Origin: Rhizobium leucaenae USDA 9039
GTDB lineage: Bacteria; Pseudomonadota; Alphaproteobacteria; Rhizobiales; Rhizobiaceae
NCBI RefSeq assembly: GCF_000426285.1
Contig: NZ_AUFB01000002.1
Span: 248,001 to 312,000 of the forward strand
Direction of reading: 5' to 3'
Length of the DNA: 64,000 bases
A program made the position numbers and the translations under genes. The notes below the pieces were generated by a model that saw nothing but the letters and a program-made list of their open reading frames with translations, did no database searches and was not told the origin of the DNA. How positions within the stretch are numbered: the stretch's first letter is position 1; each line of letters begins with the position of its first letter. This document shows, in pieces, positions 33,705 to 42,028 of the stretch.

Positions 33705-34637
33705 ATGACCATTCGCTTCGACCGTCCCGTTTCCCATGCCGCCCGTGCCGCGCGCCTGATTGCGTCCTTTGCGCTGGTGCTGTGCGCGGTGATTCTGGTC
33801 GGCCATCGATTCGGGCCGCTGGAAACGCCCTATTTCGTCCTGCTGATGCTGATTTCCGCTGGTTTTGCCGCATTGGCGGTGCTGCTTGCCGTCATCGGCT
33901 TGTCGCAGCTCTGGCGGCTTGCCGCCATAGGCGGCGTTTCGGCTTTCAAGGCGCTGATCTACGCCGCGCTGCCGCTGGCGATCGTCGGCATCGGCGTGGA
34001 GCGCTACTGGACACGGCCCGCCATCTACGATGTCTCCACCGATCTCGTTGACGCCCCGGAATGGCTGGCGCCCCCCCGGGCAGAACAGATCTGGCTGCCG
34101 GCAAGGCATTTCGTGACGCCGCAGGACCGCGAGGCGCAATATACCGCCTATCCGGCGCTGACCGGCCGTCGTTACGAAGGCGCCGTCGACCGCGTGCTCG
34201 AAGCGGTGCGCAAGGTCGCCAAGGACAACCACATCACCATCGTCAAGGCCGAAGGCGCAGATGTCGTTGATCCGAACGGCAATGAAAAGCCGAAGCGCCG
34301 CGCGCCGCGGCAGAACCAAAGCCAGACACCGGACGACACTGCCGTCACCGACATGCCCGACGTCGTCCCCGTGCCGACGCCGCGTCCCTTCCGCGACGAT
34401 GTGGCGGACCTGATCCGCCAGAATTCCGATGTCGTCCTGCAGGGCGAGACCCGCACCCGCATTCTCGGCCTGAATTTCGATGTGCTGATCCGCCTGCGTG
34501 AAGAGGCGGAGACGACGCTGGTCGATGTCCGCGTCGCCTCCCGGTATGGCCAGGACGATCTCGGCATCAGCGCCAATATAGCCGAAACCTATCTGAAGGC
34601 GCTGGATGCGGAACTCCTCGGCATTGCCGGAAGCTGA
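33705..34637 (+). CDS. DUF1499 family membrane protein
   Basis: The 310-residue protein has three predicted membrane helices (about 15-40, 45-70, 78-100), a periplasmic or cytosolic DUF1499 domain (PALTGRRYEGAVDRVLEAVRKVAKDN, and DVLIRLREEAETTLVDVRVASRYGQDDLGISANIAETYLKAL) and a Pro-rich insert with basic KPKRRAPRQNQ. Function unknown. The ATG at 33705 starts ahead of the first helix; the open frame from 33456 has no support. Confidence 0.8.
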   Translation: MTIRFDRPVSHAARAARLIASFALVLCAVILVGHRFGPLETPYFVLLMLISAGFAALAVLLAVIGLSQLWRLAAIGGVSAFKALIYAALPLAIVGIGVERYWTRPAIYDVSTDLVDAPEWLAPPRAEQIWLPARHFVTPQDREAQYTAYPALTGRRYEGAVDRVLEAVRKVAKDNHITIVKAEGADVVDPNGNEKPKRRAPRQNQSQTPDDTAVTDMPDVVPVPTPRPFRDDVADLIRQNSDVVLQGETRTRILGLNFDVLIRLREEAETTLVDVRVASRYGQDDLGISANIAETYLKALDAELLGIAGS

Positions 34638-34643
34638 AGCCGC

Positions 34644-35552
34644 TTACGCCAGCCTGTAAGTTCCGAACAACGCCGGCGGGCCGTCCGTCTCCACCAGACC
34701 TTTCCCCACCAGATCCTCCAGATGCGCCAGCACCGAGAGTGCGGCTGCGCCATGCAGGCGAGGATCGGTGTCGCGGTAGATGGCTTTCACCATGTCGGGG
34801 ATCAGGCGGTCGCCGGCCTTGATGCGCTCCAGCACGGCGCGCTCGCGCATGCGCCGATGGGTCCTGAGACCGCGCATGAAGGAGGCGGGTTCCATCACCG
34901 GGCCGCCGTGACCGGGAAAGAACCGGCGGTCGTCGCGGGCAAGCAGTCGCTCGAGTGAAGCCATGTAATCGGCCATGGAGCCATCGGGCGGCGCGACGAT
35001 CGTCGTCGCCCAGGCCATGACATGATCGGCGGAAAAGACGATGCCGCTGCCTTCTAGCGCAAAGCACGCATGATTGGCCGTATGGCCGGGTGTCAAAAGC
35101 GCGGTCAATTCCCAACCGTCTCCAGAGACGCTTTCGCCGTCGGCAAGCGCGATGTCCGGCAGGAAATCCGTATCCGAGCTTTCGGCGAAGGGATTGATCT
35201 CGCCCTTATGCAGCGGCCGCGCCGGGCGGTGTGGCCCTTCGCCGACCGTTACGGCACCCGTTGCCTCCTTCAGCCGCTTGGCGAGCGGAGAATGGTCGCG
35301 GTGGGTATGGCTGACGAAGATATGCGTCACCTCGCGCCCCTTCAGCGCTGCCATCAGGGCCGCGAAATGCGCCTCGTCCTCCGGGCCCGGATCGATGACC
35401 GCCACGGACGAGCCGCCGACGATATAGCTGTTGGTGCCGTGAAAAGTGAAGGCGCTGGGATTGTTGACCGTCAGCCGTTCGACACCGGGCGCAATCGGCA
35501 CGGCACGCCCATAGGCAGGCTCGAAGGCAAGGTCGAATTCGGGAACGCTCAT
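34644..35552 (-). CDS. MBL-fold metallo-hydrolase (LACTB2-like)
   Basis: The 302-residue protein has the metallo-beta-lactamase signature SHTHRDH, plus LLTPGHTANHACF, the Asp in FSADHVMAW and FPGHGGPV, giving a complete binuclear metal site. The C-terminal winged-helix-like end (AALSVLAHLEDLVGKGLVETDG) is typical of the LACTB2-like group, which includes nucleases and thioesterases. It is coupled to the cupin gene upstream by an ATGA overlap. Confidence 0.88.
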   Translation of the reverse strand: MSVPEFDLAFEPAYGRAVPIAPGVERLTVNNPSAFTFHGTNSYIVGGSSVAVIDPGPEDEAHFAALMAALKGREVTHIFVSHTHRDHSPLAKRLKEATGAVTVGEGPHRPARPLHKGEINPFAESSDTDFLPDIALADGESVSGDGWELTALLTPGHTANHACFALEGSGIVFSADHVMAWATTIVAPPDGSMADYMASLERLLARDDRRFFPGHGGPVMEPASFMRGLRTHRRMRERAVLERIKAGDRLIPDMVKAIYRDTDPRLHGAAALSVLAHLEDLVGKGLVETDGPPALFGTYRLA

Positions 35553-35848
35553 CGTTTGTATTCGATTTCAATGAAGGACATCGGTTCCGACCCGGCATTG
35601 ACCACATTATGCTCGACGCCCGCATCGCGCCGGTAGGCTGCGCCTTTGGCAAGATCGACGCGCCGGCTTTCCGGCCCTTCCTCGATCAGGAATTGGCAAT
35701 CCGTCATCGGCACCACGACATAGCCGAGACCATGGACATGATGCCCCGTATCGGCGCCCGGCTCGAAATCCCAGCGGATGATGCGCACCACGGCGTCGTC
35801 CACAAGCACCGAAGGGACGGCCGGAGGGCGGGCACGAAACTGGCTCAT
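35549..35848 (-). CDS. Cupin domain protein
   Basis: The 99-residue single-domain cupin has DFEPGADTGHHVHGLGYVVVPMTD, with metal-binding His residues, and GVEHNVVNAGSEPMSFIEIEYK. The ligand is unknown. The ATG at 35848 has an AGGAGATCC site. It is co-transcribed with the MBL hydrolase gene. Confidence 0.85.
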   Translation of the reverse strand: MSQFRARPPAVPSVLVDDAVVRIIRWDFEPGADTGHHVHGLGYVVVPMTDCQFLIEEGPESRRVDLAKGAAYRRDAGVEHNVVNAGSEPMSFIEIEYKR

Positions 35849-36006
35849 TGGATCTCCTGAGTGGATTTTGAAACAGCAAGCCCTATCATAGCCCCGCCGG
35901 AAGCACACAGAAATATGCGCTCACGCATAACTTAATGATTGTGAGCGGATGCGACCTTTGCTAATCAGACGCCGATTTGGCGCGAACAGTCGCCATGTCG
36001 CACTGT

Positions 36007-36081
36007 TGGGGCGTAGCCAAGCGGTAAGGCAGCGGTTTTTGGTACCGCCATCCCCTGGTTCGAATCCAGGCGCCCCAGCCA
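36007..36081 (+). tRNA. tRNA-Gln (TTG)
   Basis: A complete cloverleaf: acceptor TGGGGCG pairs with CGCCCCA, anticodon stem GCGGT/ACCGC encloses TTTTGGT with anticodon TTG, the T arm is CCTGG/TTCGAAT/CCAGG, and G plus encoded CCA end the gene. Confidence 0.95.
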
Positions 36082-36205
36082 TTCAAATTTCCAAAAATCT
36101 AAATTGATTGATTTGGCCGCAAAACAGCCGAACGCACCATCAAAACAAAAACAGGCGACCCTTTCGAGCCGCCTGCGAGAGTCCATCCCCGATAATCCGA
36201 GAAAC

Positions 36206-36601
36206 TCAGCTCGCCTTTTCCGGCGGCGCCAGCAGTTCGGCACAGTAGGAGGAGCCGTTGGTGCCCGGCTGGTCGCCGAGGATATGGATCGAGCGGATGA
36301 CATAGCTCTGGTTGGTGACGATATCGGCCTTGCAGCTCAGATAGAGCTTGCTCTTCTTTGCGCCCTTCTTGCCGCCGACGGTGACCGTCTTATAGCCGCC
36401 GCGCCAGGTGTAGACGCGGTTGCCGCCTTCGTCGCGATCGGAGATCGGCGGGCCGTAGGAGGCGAAGAAGCGGCCGGCCGACTGGCCTTCCCAGCGGTCC
36501 TGAACCGGGTTGCTGGCAATCGTCGGAAGAGCTGTGCCTGTGGTGGAGCAGCCGGCCAGGGCCAGCAACAGCCCTGCCGCGGTGATCATGCGGATATTCA
36601 T
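36206..36601 (-). CDS. Lipoprotein of unknown function
   Basis: The 131-residue protein has a lipoprotein signal with lipobox LAGC (Cys18), then a domain with ISDRDEGGNRVYTWRGGYKTVTVGGKKGAKKSKLYLSCKADIV and a second Cys near the end (SYCAELL). The likely disulfide and beta-rich composition suggest a small envelope protein. I do not recognise the function. It stands alone between two tRNA genes. Confidence 0.78.
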   Translation of the reverse strand: MNIRMITAAGLLLALAGCSTTGTALPTIASNPVQDRWEGQSAGRFFASYGPPISDRDEGGNRVYTWRGGYKTVTVGGKKGAKKSKLYLSCKADIVTNQSYVIRSIHILGDQPGTNGSSYCAELLAPPEKAS

Positions 36602-36904
36602 CGTATCGTCCTTGAGCTTCTGTCTCGCAATCGGCTGGCGAAACGCCGCTGTCCCACGACATTTCCGCCTGTCCCGCTAAGGCTTTAGCGCCAAAGGCGA
36701 CAAAAGAAAATTCCAATCCGCGTGAAGACGTGGGATTTTGCCAAAGGTGTTGCGTCTTACGCACTTCGGCCGGTTCGAGACCTGTTTTTCTGCCGATTTT
36801 CTGAGCAATTGCCTCTGTAATCTTTTCGTCAAAAATCAATTGGTTTTTTTGATTTTGGTGCTTGTGCATCAAAAAGGGCTGGTCTATAGAAGCGCCGCTG
36901 GTCA
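36602..36904. other. Intergenic region before tRNA-Pro
   Basis: About 300 bp with no supported gene. It should hold the promoters of the lipoprotein gene (minus strand) and tRNA-Pro (plus strand). I see no operator or repeat. Confidence 0.5.
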
Positions 36905-36981
36905 CGGAGTGTAGCGCAGTCTGGTAGCGCACCACGTTCGGGACGTGGGGGTCGAGTGTTCGAATCACTCCACTCCGACCA
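36905..36981 (+). tRNA. tRNA-Pro (CGG)
   Basis: A complete cloverleaf: acceptor CGGAGTG pairs with CACTCCG, anticodon stem CCACG/CGTGG encloses TTCGGGA with anticodon CGG, and A plus encoded CCA end the gene. A terminator follows at once. Confidence 0.95.
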
Positions 36982-36986
36982 GCTTG

Positions 36987-37013
36987 AAAAGCCCGCATCT
37001 GCGGGCTTTTTTC
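36987..37013 (+). terminator. Rho-independent terminator after tRNA-Pro
   Basis: AAAAGCCCGCA and TGCGGGCTTTT pair and run into TTTTTT. Confidence 0.85.
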
Positions 37014-37254
37014 GTTTTTGGACTTCGGTGCTAGTCATTTCCTTCTATCGTCCCTTCCATTCGGTTGTGGAAACGGTGCCATCCGTTGGATCTGGGTGCG
37101 GCCGACGGAGTCTTTTGAGAGTTGATGCCGGGCTCTTCGCATGGACGATATTTAGTTAGGCTAGTTGTCCAAGGGGCTCTGGTACCGAATGGTTTAAACG
37201 CTGAGGTCGCGGACTCACCGATTAAAAACCAATTTAATTAATTCAAAAATATCG

Positions 37255-37282
37255 TTGAAATTTAAATATTGAATGATATTAT
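37255..37282 (+). promoter_or_regulatory. Promoter of the three-hairpin sRNA candidate
   Basis: TTGAAA (37255-37260) and TATTAT (37277-37282), 16 bp apart, fit the housekeeping sigma consensus at five of six positions each. A start near 37289 would put the first base just ahead of the first hairpin. Confidence 0.6.
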
Positions 37283-37288
37283 CTAACC

Positions 37289-37371
37289 GTTAGGCGACTT
37301 TCCGCCTACGTGGCTGCACCTGTAGCCACACTGGGCCGCCCACATCGTCCCCGACCGGCGGCCCAATTTTT
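37289..37371 (+). ncRNA. Candidate small RNA with three hairpins
   Basis: No protein fits here, but about 83 bases form three consecutive perfect hairpins: TAGGCG/CGCCTA (37291-37308), GTGGCT/AGCCAC (37310-37329) and GGGCCGCC/GGCGGCCC (37333-37364), the last followed by AATTTTTT as a terminator. A good promoter precedes it. The loops are pyrimidine-rich (ACTTTC, GCACCTGT, and a loop with TCCCC), so pairing with ribosome binding sites of mRNAs is plausible. Several conserved rhizobial sRNA families have this design; I cannot assign one from memory. Confidence 0.7.
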
Positions 37372-37468
37372 TGTCACTATTTTGAATTTTACTGATGTGA
37401 GGCGTGCCGGGCTGCCGGAATAGCAATAAGGGCAGCGTCAACGCCGCGGCGAAGCCGCTACTGGCTTG

Positions 37469-37497
37469 TTGACAAAAACTAAGGTCGCCTTACTATT
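37469..37497 (+). promoter_or_regulatory. Promoter-like sequence upstream of the second sRNA candidate or the pentapeptide gene
   Basis: A perfect TTGACA at 37469-37474 is followed 16-18 bases later by TACTAT/CTATTA. It could drive the hairpin region at 37503-37568 or a long 5' leader of the pentapeptide-repeat gene. Confidence 0.45.
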
Positions 37498-37502
37498 AGG
37501 CT

Positions 37503-37568
37503 GCTAGATTAGATTGACCTCCAATCTGCGCCCATGGTGGCCTGGCCGTTTCCCTCGGCCAGGCCACT
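37503..37568 (+). ncRNA. Weaker candidate small RNA or structured 5' leader
   Basis: Two perfect hairpins follow the TTGACA promoter: AGATTG/CAATCT around ACCTC (37511-37527) and GTGGCCTGGCC/GGCCAGGCCAC around GTTTCCCTC (37537-37567). Both loops contain CCTC or CCCTC, complementary to Shine-Dalgarno sequences, and a further CCTCCT lies at about 37583. No clear T run ends it, so the 3' end is uncertain and it may instead be the 5' leader of the next gene. Confidence 0.4.
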
Positions 37569-37832
37569 TCTCGTTTGGCGTGCCTCCTGTCGACGCTGCC
37601 TAAGATTTTACCGCGCTCCCGGAGGGCATTCTTCCCGAATTCCCACGTTGTGTTTATCCTCTCCTCAAGGCCTTCTATCGGCGCAACAAACCGCCGATGG
37701 CGGTTGCCGCATGATATCCTTTTACGGCATGGCGTTTTTCGTCGCGGGAACACTATATACAGAGTTGGAACGGGACAGCTCACTCGATGCCGAGGAGGGG
37801 CGCCCGCATGGGAAACGAAGCGAGGGACAAGG

Positions 37833-38606
37833 ATGCGGTCTAGGCGGGGACGAAATGACGGTGCGGCTTTGAGTTGGTTTGCAGCGAGCGATAGGCTCGT
37901 CGTCGCCGGTCTTTCCGGGCTGGCGCTGACCGTTGCAATCCTGCTCGTATCCGGCGCGCACAAATCTGCGCAAGCCGGCGATTGCGGCAGTGTTGCTTCG
38001 CCAGGCCTCGATTGGAGCGAATGCAGTAAAAACAACATCATGCTGCAGGGCAGCGACCTGCACGGAGCCAATCTTGCCGGCGCTCATTTCGACGGTACCG
38101 ATCTCAGCAACGCCAACCTCACCTCGGCAAATCTGGAAAAGGCAACGCTGGTCCGCGCATGGGTGAAGAATGCGCACGCCGAAGGGGCGAATTTCTCGCG
38201 GATCGAGGCCTATCGCTCTGATTTCAGCAACGCCGTGGCCAATGGCGCCGCATTTGCCAGCGCCGAACTGCAGCGGGCCGAATTCGGCGGCGCGCAGCTT
38301 ACCAGCGCGGATTTTCAGAAGGCCGAGCTTGGCCGCGCCGATTTCGATAAGGCTGTGCTGGGGGGAACCAATTTTTCACTCGCCAATCTTTCCCGTGCCG
38401 CTCTGAGCGGCGCGATGATCAAGGGCCCGGTCGCCTTCGGCGGCGCCTTCATGTATCTGACGCGCATCGAAGGGCTCGATCTCTCGGTGGCCACCGGCCT
38501 GGAACAACAGCAGATCGATCTTGCCTGCGGCGATAAGGCGACCAAGTTGCCCGCTGGGCTGAAAGCGCCGGAGAACTGGCCTTGTCCGCCTGACGACAAG
38601 GACTGA
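37833..38606 (+). CDS. Secreted or membrane-anchored pentapeptide-repeat protein
   Basis: The 257-residue protein has an N-terminal membrane helix or uncleaved signal (about 17-45), a Cys pair (GDCGSVASPGLDWSECSK), and about 25 pentapeptide repeats of the A(D/N)Lxx type (GSDLHGANLAGAHFDGTDLSNANL onward), which fold as a quadrilateral beta helix. A second Cys pair is at the C-terminus (LACGDK, WPCPPDD). The ATG at 37833 is preferred for its GGGACAAGG site; upstream codons cover the structured region. Function unknown, periplasmic by prediction. Confidence 0.8.
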   Translation: MRSRRGRNDGAALSWFAASDRLVVAGLSGLALTVAILLVSGAHKSAQAGDCGSVASPGLDWSECSKNNIMLQGSDLHGANLAGAHFDGTDLSNANLTSANLEKATLVRAWVKNAHAEGANFSRIEAYRSDFSNAVANGAAFASAELQRAEFGGAQLTSADFQKAELGRADFDKAVLGGTNFSLANLSRAALSGAMIKGPVAFGGAFMYLTRIEGLDLSVATGLEQQQIDLACGDKATKLPAGLKAPENWPCPPDDKD

Positions 38607-38648
38607 GTAATCCCGCCGGTAACGAGACAACCGAAAGGCAGCAATCCG

Positions 38649-39146
38649 ATGTTTGCAGAAAAGACGATCCAGCATGACAGCAAACCTGAATTCTATCGCG
38701 AGCTTGCCGGTCAGTTGCAGGCGCTGCTCGACGGCGAAACCGATCCGATCGCCAACGCCGCCAACACGTCGGCATTGATCTATCAGATGCTGCCGAACCT
38801 CAACTGGGCCGGCTTCTATTTCCTGCAGTCGGATGACGAACTCGTGCTCGGCCCGTTCCAGGGCAAGCCGGCCTGTGTCCGCATCGCGGTCGGCCGCGGC
38901 GTGTGCGGGACGGCGATCGAGAGGGAGCAGTCGATCCTTGTCGAAGACGTGCATGCTTTTCCGGGCCATATCGCCTGCGATGCCGCCTCCCGCTCGGAGC
39001 TGGTGGTGCCGTTGTTTCGCGATGGCCATGTTTTCGGCGTGATCGATCTCGATAGCCCGCTTGCCGGCCGCTTCGACACCGACGACCAGGCCGGCATCGA
39101 GGCGCTGGCGACGATCTATGCGGCTGCCTGCGACTGGGACGACTGA
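38649..39146 (+). CDS. msrC: Free methionine-(R)-sulfoxide reductase (GAF domain)
   Basis: The 165-residue GAF-fold enzyme reduces free methionine-(R)-sulfoxide. The three catalytic Cys of the fRMsr family are present: Cys76, Cys86 (GRGVCGTA) and Cys110 (GHIACDAAS), with the diagnostic VEDVHAFPGHIACDAASRSE. It is the first of three methionine sulfoxide repair genes here, with msrB and msrA following on the same strand. Confidence 0.92.
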   Translation: MFAEKTIQHDSKPEFYRELAGQLQALLDGETDPIANAANTSALIYQMLPNLNWAGFYFLQSDDELVLGPFQGKPACVRIAVGRGVCGTAIEREQSILVEDVHAFPGHIACDAASRSELVVPLFRDGHVFGVIDLDSPLAGRFDTDDQAGIEALATIYAAACDWDD

Positions 39147-39333
39147 TCGCCGCTAGATGGCCGGCGCATCACGCCGCCGTGTGCGATATGGCAAATCGTT
39201 TGCGCCATACCTATATTTCCGTCGCAACCACTCCCGCGACGCTCATCGAGCTTGATGTCTGTAACGATATCCAGTGTTCTTTCGTAGACCTGGTCGAGTT
39301 CGAAACATGCGTCTGAGGGCAAGGAGAACAGGA

Positions 39334-39783
39334 ATGCAGAACTACAGCAAGACGTCCGAGGCTATAGCGAAGCTGTCTCCCGAGCAGTACCGCGTGACGC
39401 AGCAAAGCGGTACCGAGCGTCCGGGCACGGGCGAATATCTCAACAACAAGCAGCCCGGCATCTATGTCGACATCGTATCGGGCGAGCCGCTGTTTGCCTC
39501 TTCCGACAAGTTCGATTCAGGCTGCGGCTGGCCGAGCTTCACCAAGCCGATCGAAGCTGCCAACATCAACGAGCTGACCGACCTCTCGCACGGCATGCTG
39601 CGCACCGAAGTGCGCTCCATCCATGGCGACAGCCATCTCGGCCATGTCTTCCCGGATGGACCGCAGGATCGCGGCGGTCTTCGCTATTGCATCAACTCCG
39701 CCTCCCTTCGTTTCGTGCATCGTGATCGCATGGAAGCCGAAGGTTATGGCGCCTATCTCGACCAAGTGGAGGATATCCAATGA
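39334..39783 (+). CDS. msrB: Peptide methionine-(R)-sulfoxide reductase, zinc-free type
   Basis: The 149-residue enzyme reduces R-sulfoxides of protein-bound methionine. The catalytic Cys is in [14 protein letters not shown] and the GCGWPSF motif is present. The two CxxC pairs that bind structural zinc in E. coli MsrB are replaced ([10 protein letters not shown] and [14 protein letters not shown]), so this is the zinc-free form. The start at 39334 has AAGGAG nearby. It overlaps msrA as ATGA. Confidence 0.93.
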   Translation: MQNYSKTSEAIAKLSPEQYRVTQQSGTERPGTGEYLNNKQPGIYVDIVSGEPLFASSDKFDSGCGWPSFTKPIEAANINELTDLSHGMLRTEVRSIHGDSHLGHVFPDGPQDRGGLRYCINSASLRFVHRDRMEAEGYGAYLDQVEDIQ

Positions 39784-40307
39784 CTACGGAACGTGCAGTT
39801 CTCGCCGGCGGTTGCTTCTGGGGCATGCAGGACCTCATTCGCCGCTATAACGGCGTCCTTTCGACGCGCGTCGGTTATACCGGCGGCGACGTCCGCAACG
39901 CGACCTATCGCAACCACGGCACCCATGCCGAAGCGATCGAGATCACCTTCGATCCCGAAAAGATCAGCTATCGCGATCTTCTGGAGTTTTTCTTCCAGAT
40001 CCATGATCCGAGCACGCGCAACCGTCAGGGCAACGATGTCGGCACGAGCTATCGCTCGGCTATTTACTATACGAGCGACGAGCAGAAGCGGGTCGCCCTG
40101 GACACCATCGCCGATGTCGATGCGTCCGGTCTCTGGCCGGGCAAGGTCGTCACCGAAGTCACCCCGGCTAGCGACTTTTGGGAAGCCGAACCGGAGCATC
40201 AGGACTATCTGGAGCGTATTCCGAACGGGTATACCTGCCATTTCGTCCGCCCCGGCTGGAAGCTGCCCGTCAGGCAAGCCGATGCCACGCAGCGCGCGGC
40301 ATCGTGA
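39780..40307 (+). CDS. msrA: Peptide methionine-(S)-sulfoxide reductase
   Basis: The 175-residue enzyme reduces S-sulfoxides of methionine. The catalytic Cys is Cys12 in [33 protein letters not shown] and [27 protein letters not shown] are family hallmarks. A resolving Cys is in [10 protein letters not shown]. Its start overlaps the msrB stop, so both stereospecific reductases are made together. Confidence 0.95.
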   Translation: MTTERAVLAGGCFWGMQDLIRRYNGVLSTRVGYTGGDVRNATYRNHGTHAEAIEITFDPEKISYRDLLEFFFQIHDPSTRNRQGNDVGTSYRSAIYYTSDEQKRVALDTIADVDASGLWPGKVVTEVTPASDFWEAEPEHQDYLERIPNGYTCHFVRPGWKLPVRQADATQRAAS

Positions 40308-40336
40308 ATGACGGACACGGGTTGCCGGGCGCGGTC

Positions 40337-40735
40337 ATGGATGAACGGCTGAGACCCTACCTCGGCACATGGGACGTGAGGCGGAAGATCATCGACCGCC
40401 TCAACGCCTCTTTTGTCCACTTCGAAGGGCAGGCTTTCGTCACGCCGCACCAATTCGAGGAGCATGGCGGCACGACGACGGACTACGGGACGCTCAGAAG
40501 CAGCCGTATCTACCGGCTACATAGCGCGCCTGAGCATGTCAGCGTCTACTTCCCCGATCTCACCGAATTCATCCGCATCGGAAAGGACGCCTCGCAGCGT
40601 CTTGCTCATCAATGCGGCTCCGATCTCTATCGCGGCCGTCTTTTCTTTCGCAATCCGGATGCCTGGGCCGAGATGTGGCACGTGCAGGGGCCGCGAAAAC
40701 ACTATGTGAGCCTTGCGCACTATCGGCGCGGCTAA
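40337..40735 (+). CDS. DUF6314-like protein
   Basis: The 132-residue protein (MDERLRPYLGTWDVRRKIIDRLNASFVHFEGQAF) looks like a lipocalin-style beta barrel of the DUF6314 type: repeated strands, SSRIYRLHSAPEHVSVYFPDLTEFIRI and FFRNPDAWAEMWHVQGPRKHYVSLAHYRR. Function unknown; a small-molecule binding role is plausible from the fold. It follows msrA by 29 bp on the same strand and may share its transcript. Confidence 0.7.
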   Translation: MDERLRPYLGTWDVRRKIIDRLNASFVHFEGQAFVTPHQFEEHGGTTTDYGTLRSSRIYRLHSAPEHVSVYFPDLTEFIRIGKDASQRLAHQCGSDLYRGRLFFRNPDAWAEMWHVQGPRKHYVSLAHYRRG

Positions 40736-40856
40736 AGCTCGTCGCGGTCTTTCAGATTCGCTTCCACGCTTTAGCTCCTTGTTTGTGCATGTCGTTTTCG
40801 CAAAACCGCCGTACACTTTTGCGCGACATGCATTAGGCTCTTTCATATTTAGCCTG

Positions 40857-41747
40857 CTAGACCAGCCCAGGGACGTCGTCTCGACGATTCGATAGCTCCT
40901 TTGCGGCTGTGGTCTCACTGGCATGGGCGCCCAATGCAAAATGGGATAGCTCACCATTGAATCTGGTAGGATTCTCCAGGAAAGGCGCGTGCGCCGTCTC
41001 GACGTACCACGATGCTGTAGCTTCAGGGCACAGTGCCATAAGGTGCTGCGCCATCGCCGGCAGGACCACCGTGTCCTTTTGGCCGTGGCTTACCAGGACA
41101 GGCACCGCAAGTGCGCTCAGCACATCATCGGAATCGATCTCGCGGGCCAGCAGAGCAGCCCGGATCTTCGCTGGCACGGCCATGTTCCAACAAATTGCCG
41201 TCTCGAATTCGTCGGAAGACAGTTGCGAATAGGTGCACGCGCGCACGAGATTGCGGATTGCTTCTATGTTGCCAGGCAGGTCTTCGCCCGTAGCGCCAAC
41301 GACATGATCAAGGAAGCCAGGGCCGATCAAAGTGCCGAGCGCCGCCTTGTTTAGCGTCGTTGCCCCGCCCACAAAGTTGATACCCGCAACATGGGCAGTT
41401 CCATAGGCACGGAGATAGTCGCAAATAATGAAGCCACCGTAGGACCAGCCCACAAGAACCGGCCTGCCAAGGTTGAGTTGATCTATGATAGCGGCGATAT
41501 CCTCGGCCCAAAGCTGCGGTTGAGTATAATGCTCTGCTTCAAGCGGTGCGTCCGACATGCCGTGACCGCGCAGGTCCAAGGCGACGAGGCGGAAATCCGC
41601 GGCAAGCATGCTTTCATATTGGTTTTTCCAACAAAGATGGTTTTGAGACCATCCGTGGATGAAGACGATCGAGGGCGCGTCTTCATTTCCCCACTCGCGA
41701 ACATGCAGTCGCAATCCTGCGCCGCCAATAACATTATGAACCTTCAT
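40857..41747 (-). CDS. Alpha/beta hydrolase
   Basis: The 296-residue protein has the alpha/beta hydrolase triad: nucleophile Ser102 in GWSYGGF, the oxyanion HGWSQNH (about 31), Asp in HGQKDTVV and His in ETAHAPFLE. It resembles haloperoxidase/esterase-like enzymes; the substrate is unknown. A strong AAGGAGGAACGACG site precedes the ATG. No operon partner is visible. Confidence 0.88.
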   Translation of the reverse strand: MKVHNVIGGAGLRLHVREWGNEDAPSIVFIHGWSQNHLCWKNQYESMLAADFRLVALDLRGHGMSDAPLEAEHYTQPQLWAEDIAAIIDQLNLGRPVLVGWSYGGFIICDYLRAYGTAHVAGINFVGGATTLNKAALGTLIGPGFLDHVVGATGEDLPGNIEAIRNLVRACTYSQLSSDEFETAICWNMAVPAKIRAALLAREIDSDDVLSALAVPVLVSHGQKDTVVLPAMAQHLMALCPEATASWYVETAHAPFLENPTRFNGELSHFALGAHASETTAAKELSNRRDDVPGLV

Positions 41748-42028
41748 CGTCGTTCCTCCTTGTCAGCATCGAAACTGTTGGAAGCATTCTATTCTGCGCG
41801 CGTGAGAAAGAATGTGGAAGGAACCGTTGAAAATGCCGGGCCAACCATTGAAAGAGCGCGCGGCAGCCGAAGTGTCACGATGTTCCACCAAACGCGGGAA
41901 CATCCTGCCCAGCTGATGGCACCTCCAAAGCGGTCAAGTGTCAAGGCGGCATGGTTCTGGGCTACGTTGTTTCGCGACGTTGGCCGGCCGCCAGATTTCG
42001 CCGCCGCGGCTGGCACTTGCGCCCTTAG

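Noticed and set aside
37020..37250. Integrated element or att site next to tRNA-Pro
   Set aside because: I found no repeat of the tRNA 3' end and no integrase gene.
41748..42028. Small gene between the hydrolase and LysR genes
   Set aside because: A 75-codon minus-strand frame exists, but it has no ribosome binding site, motif or family resemblance.
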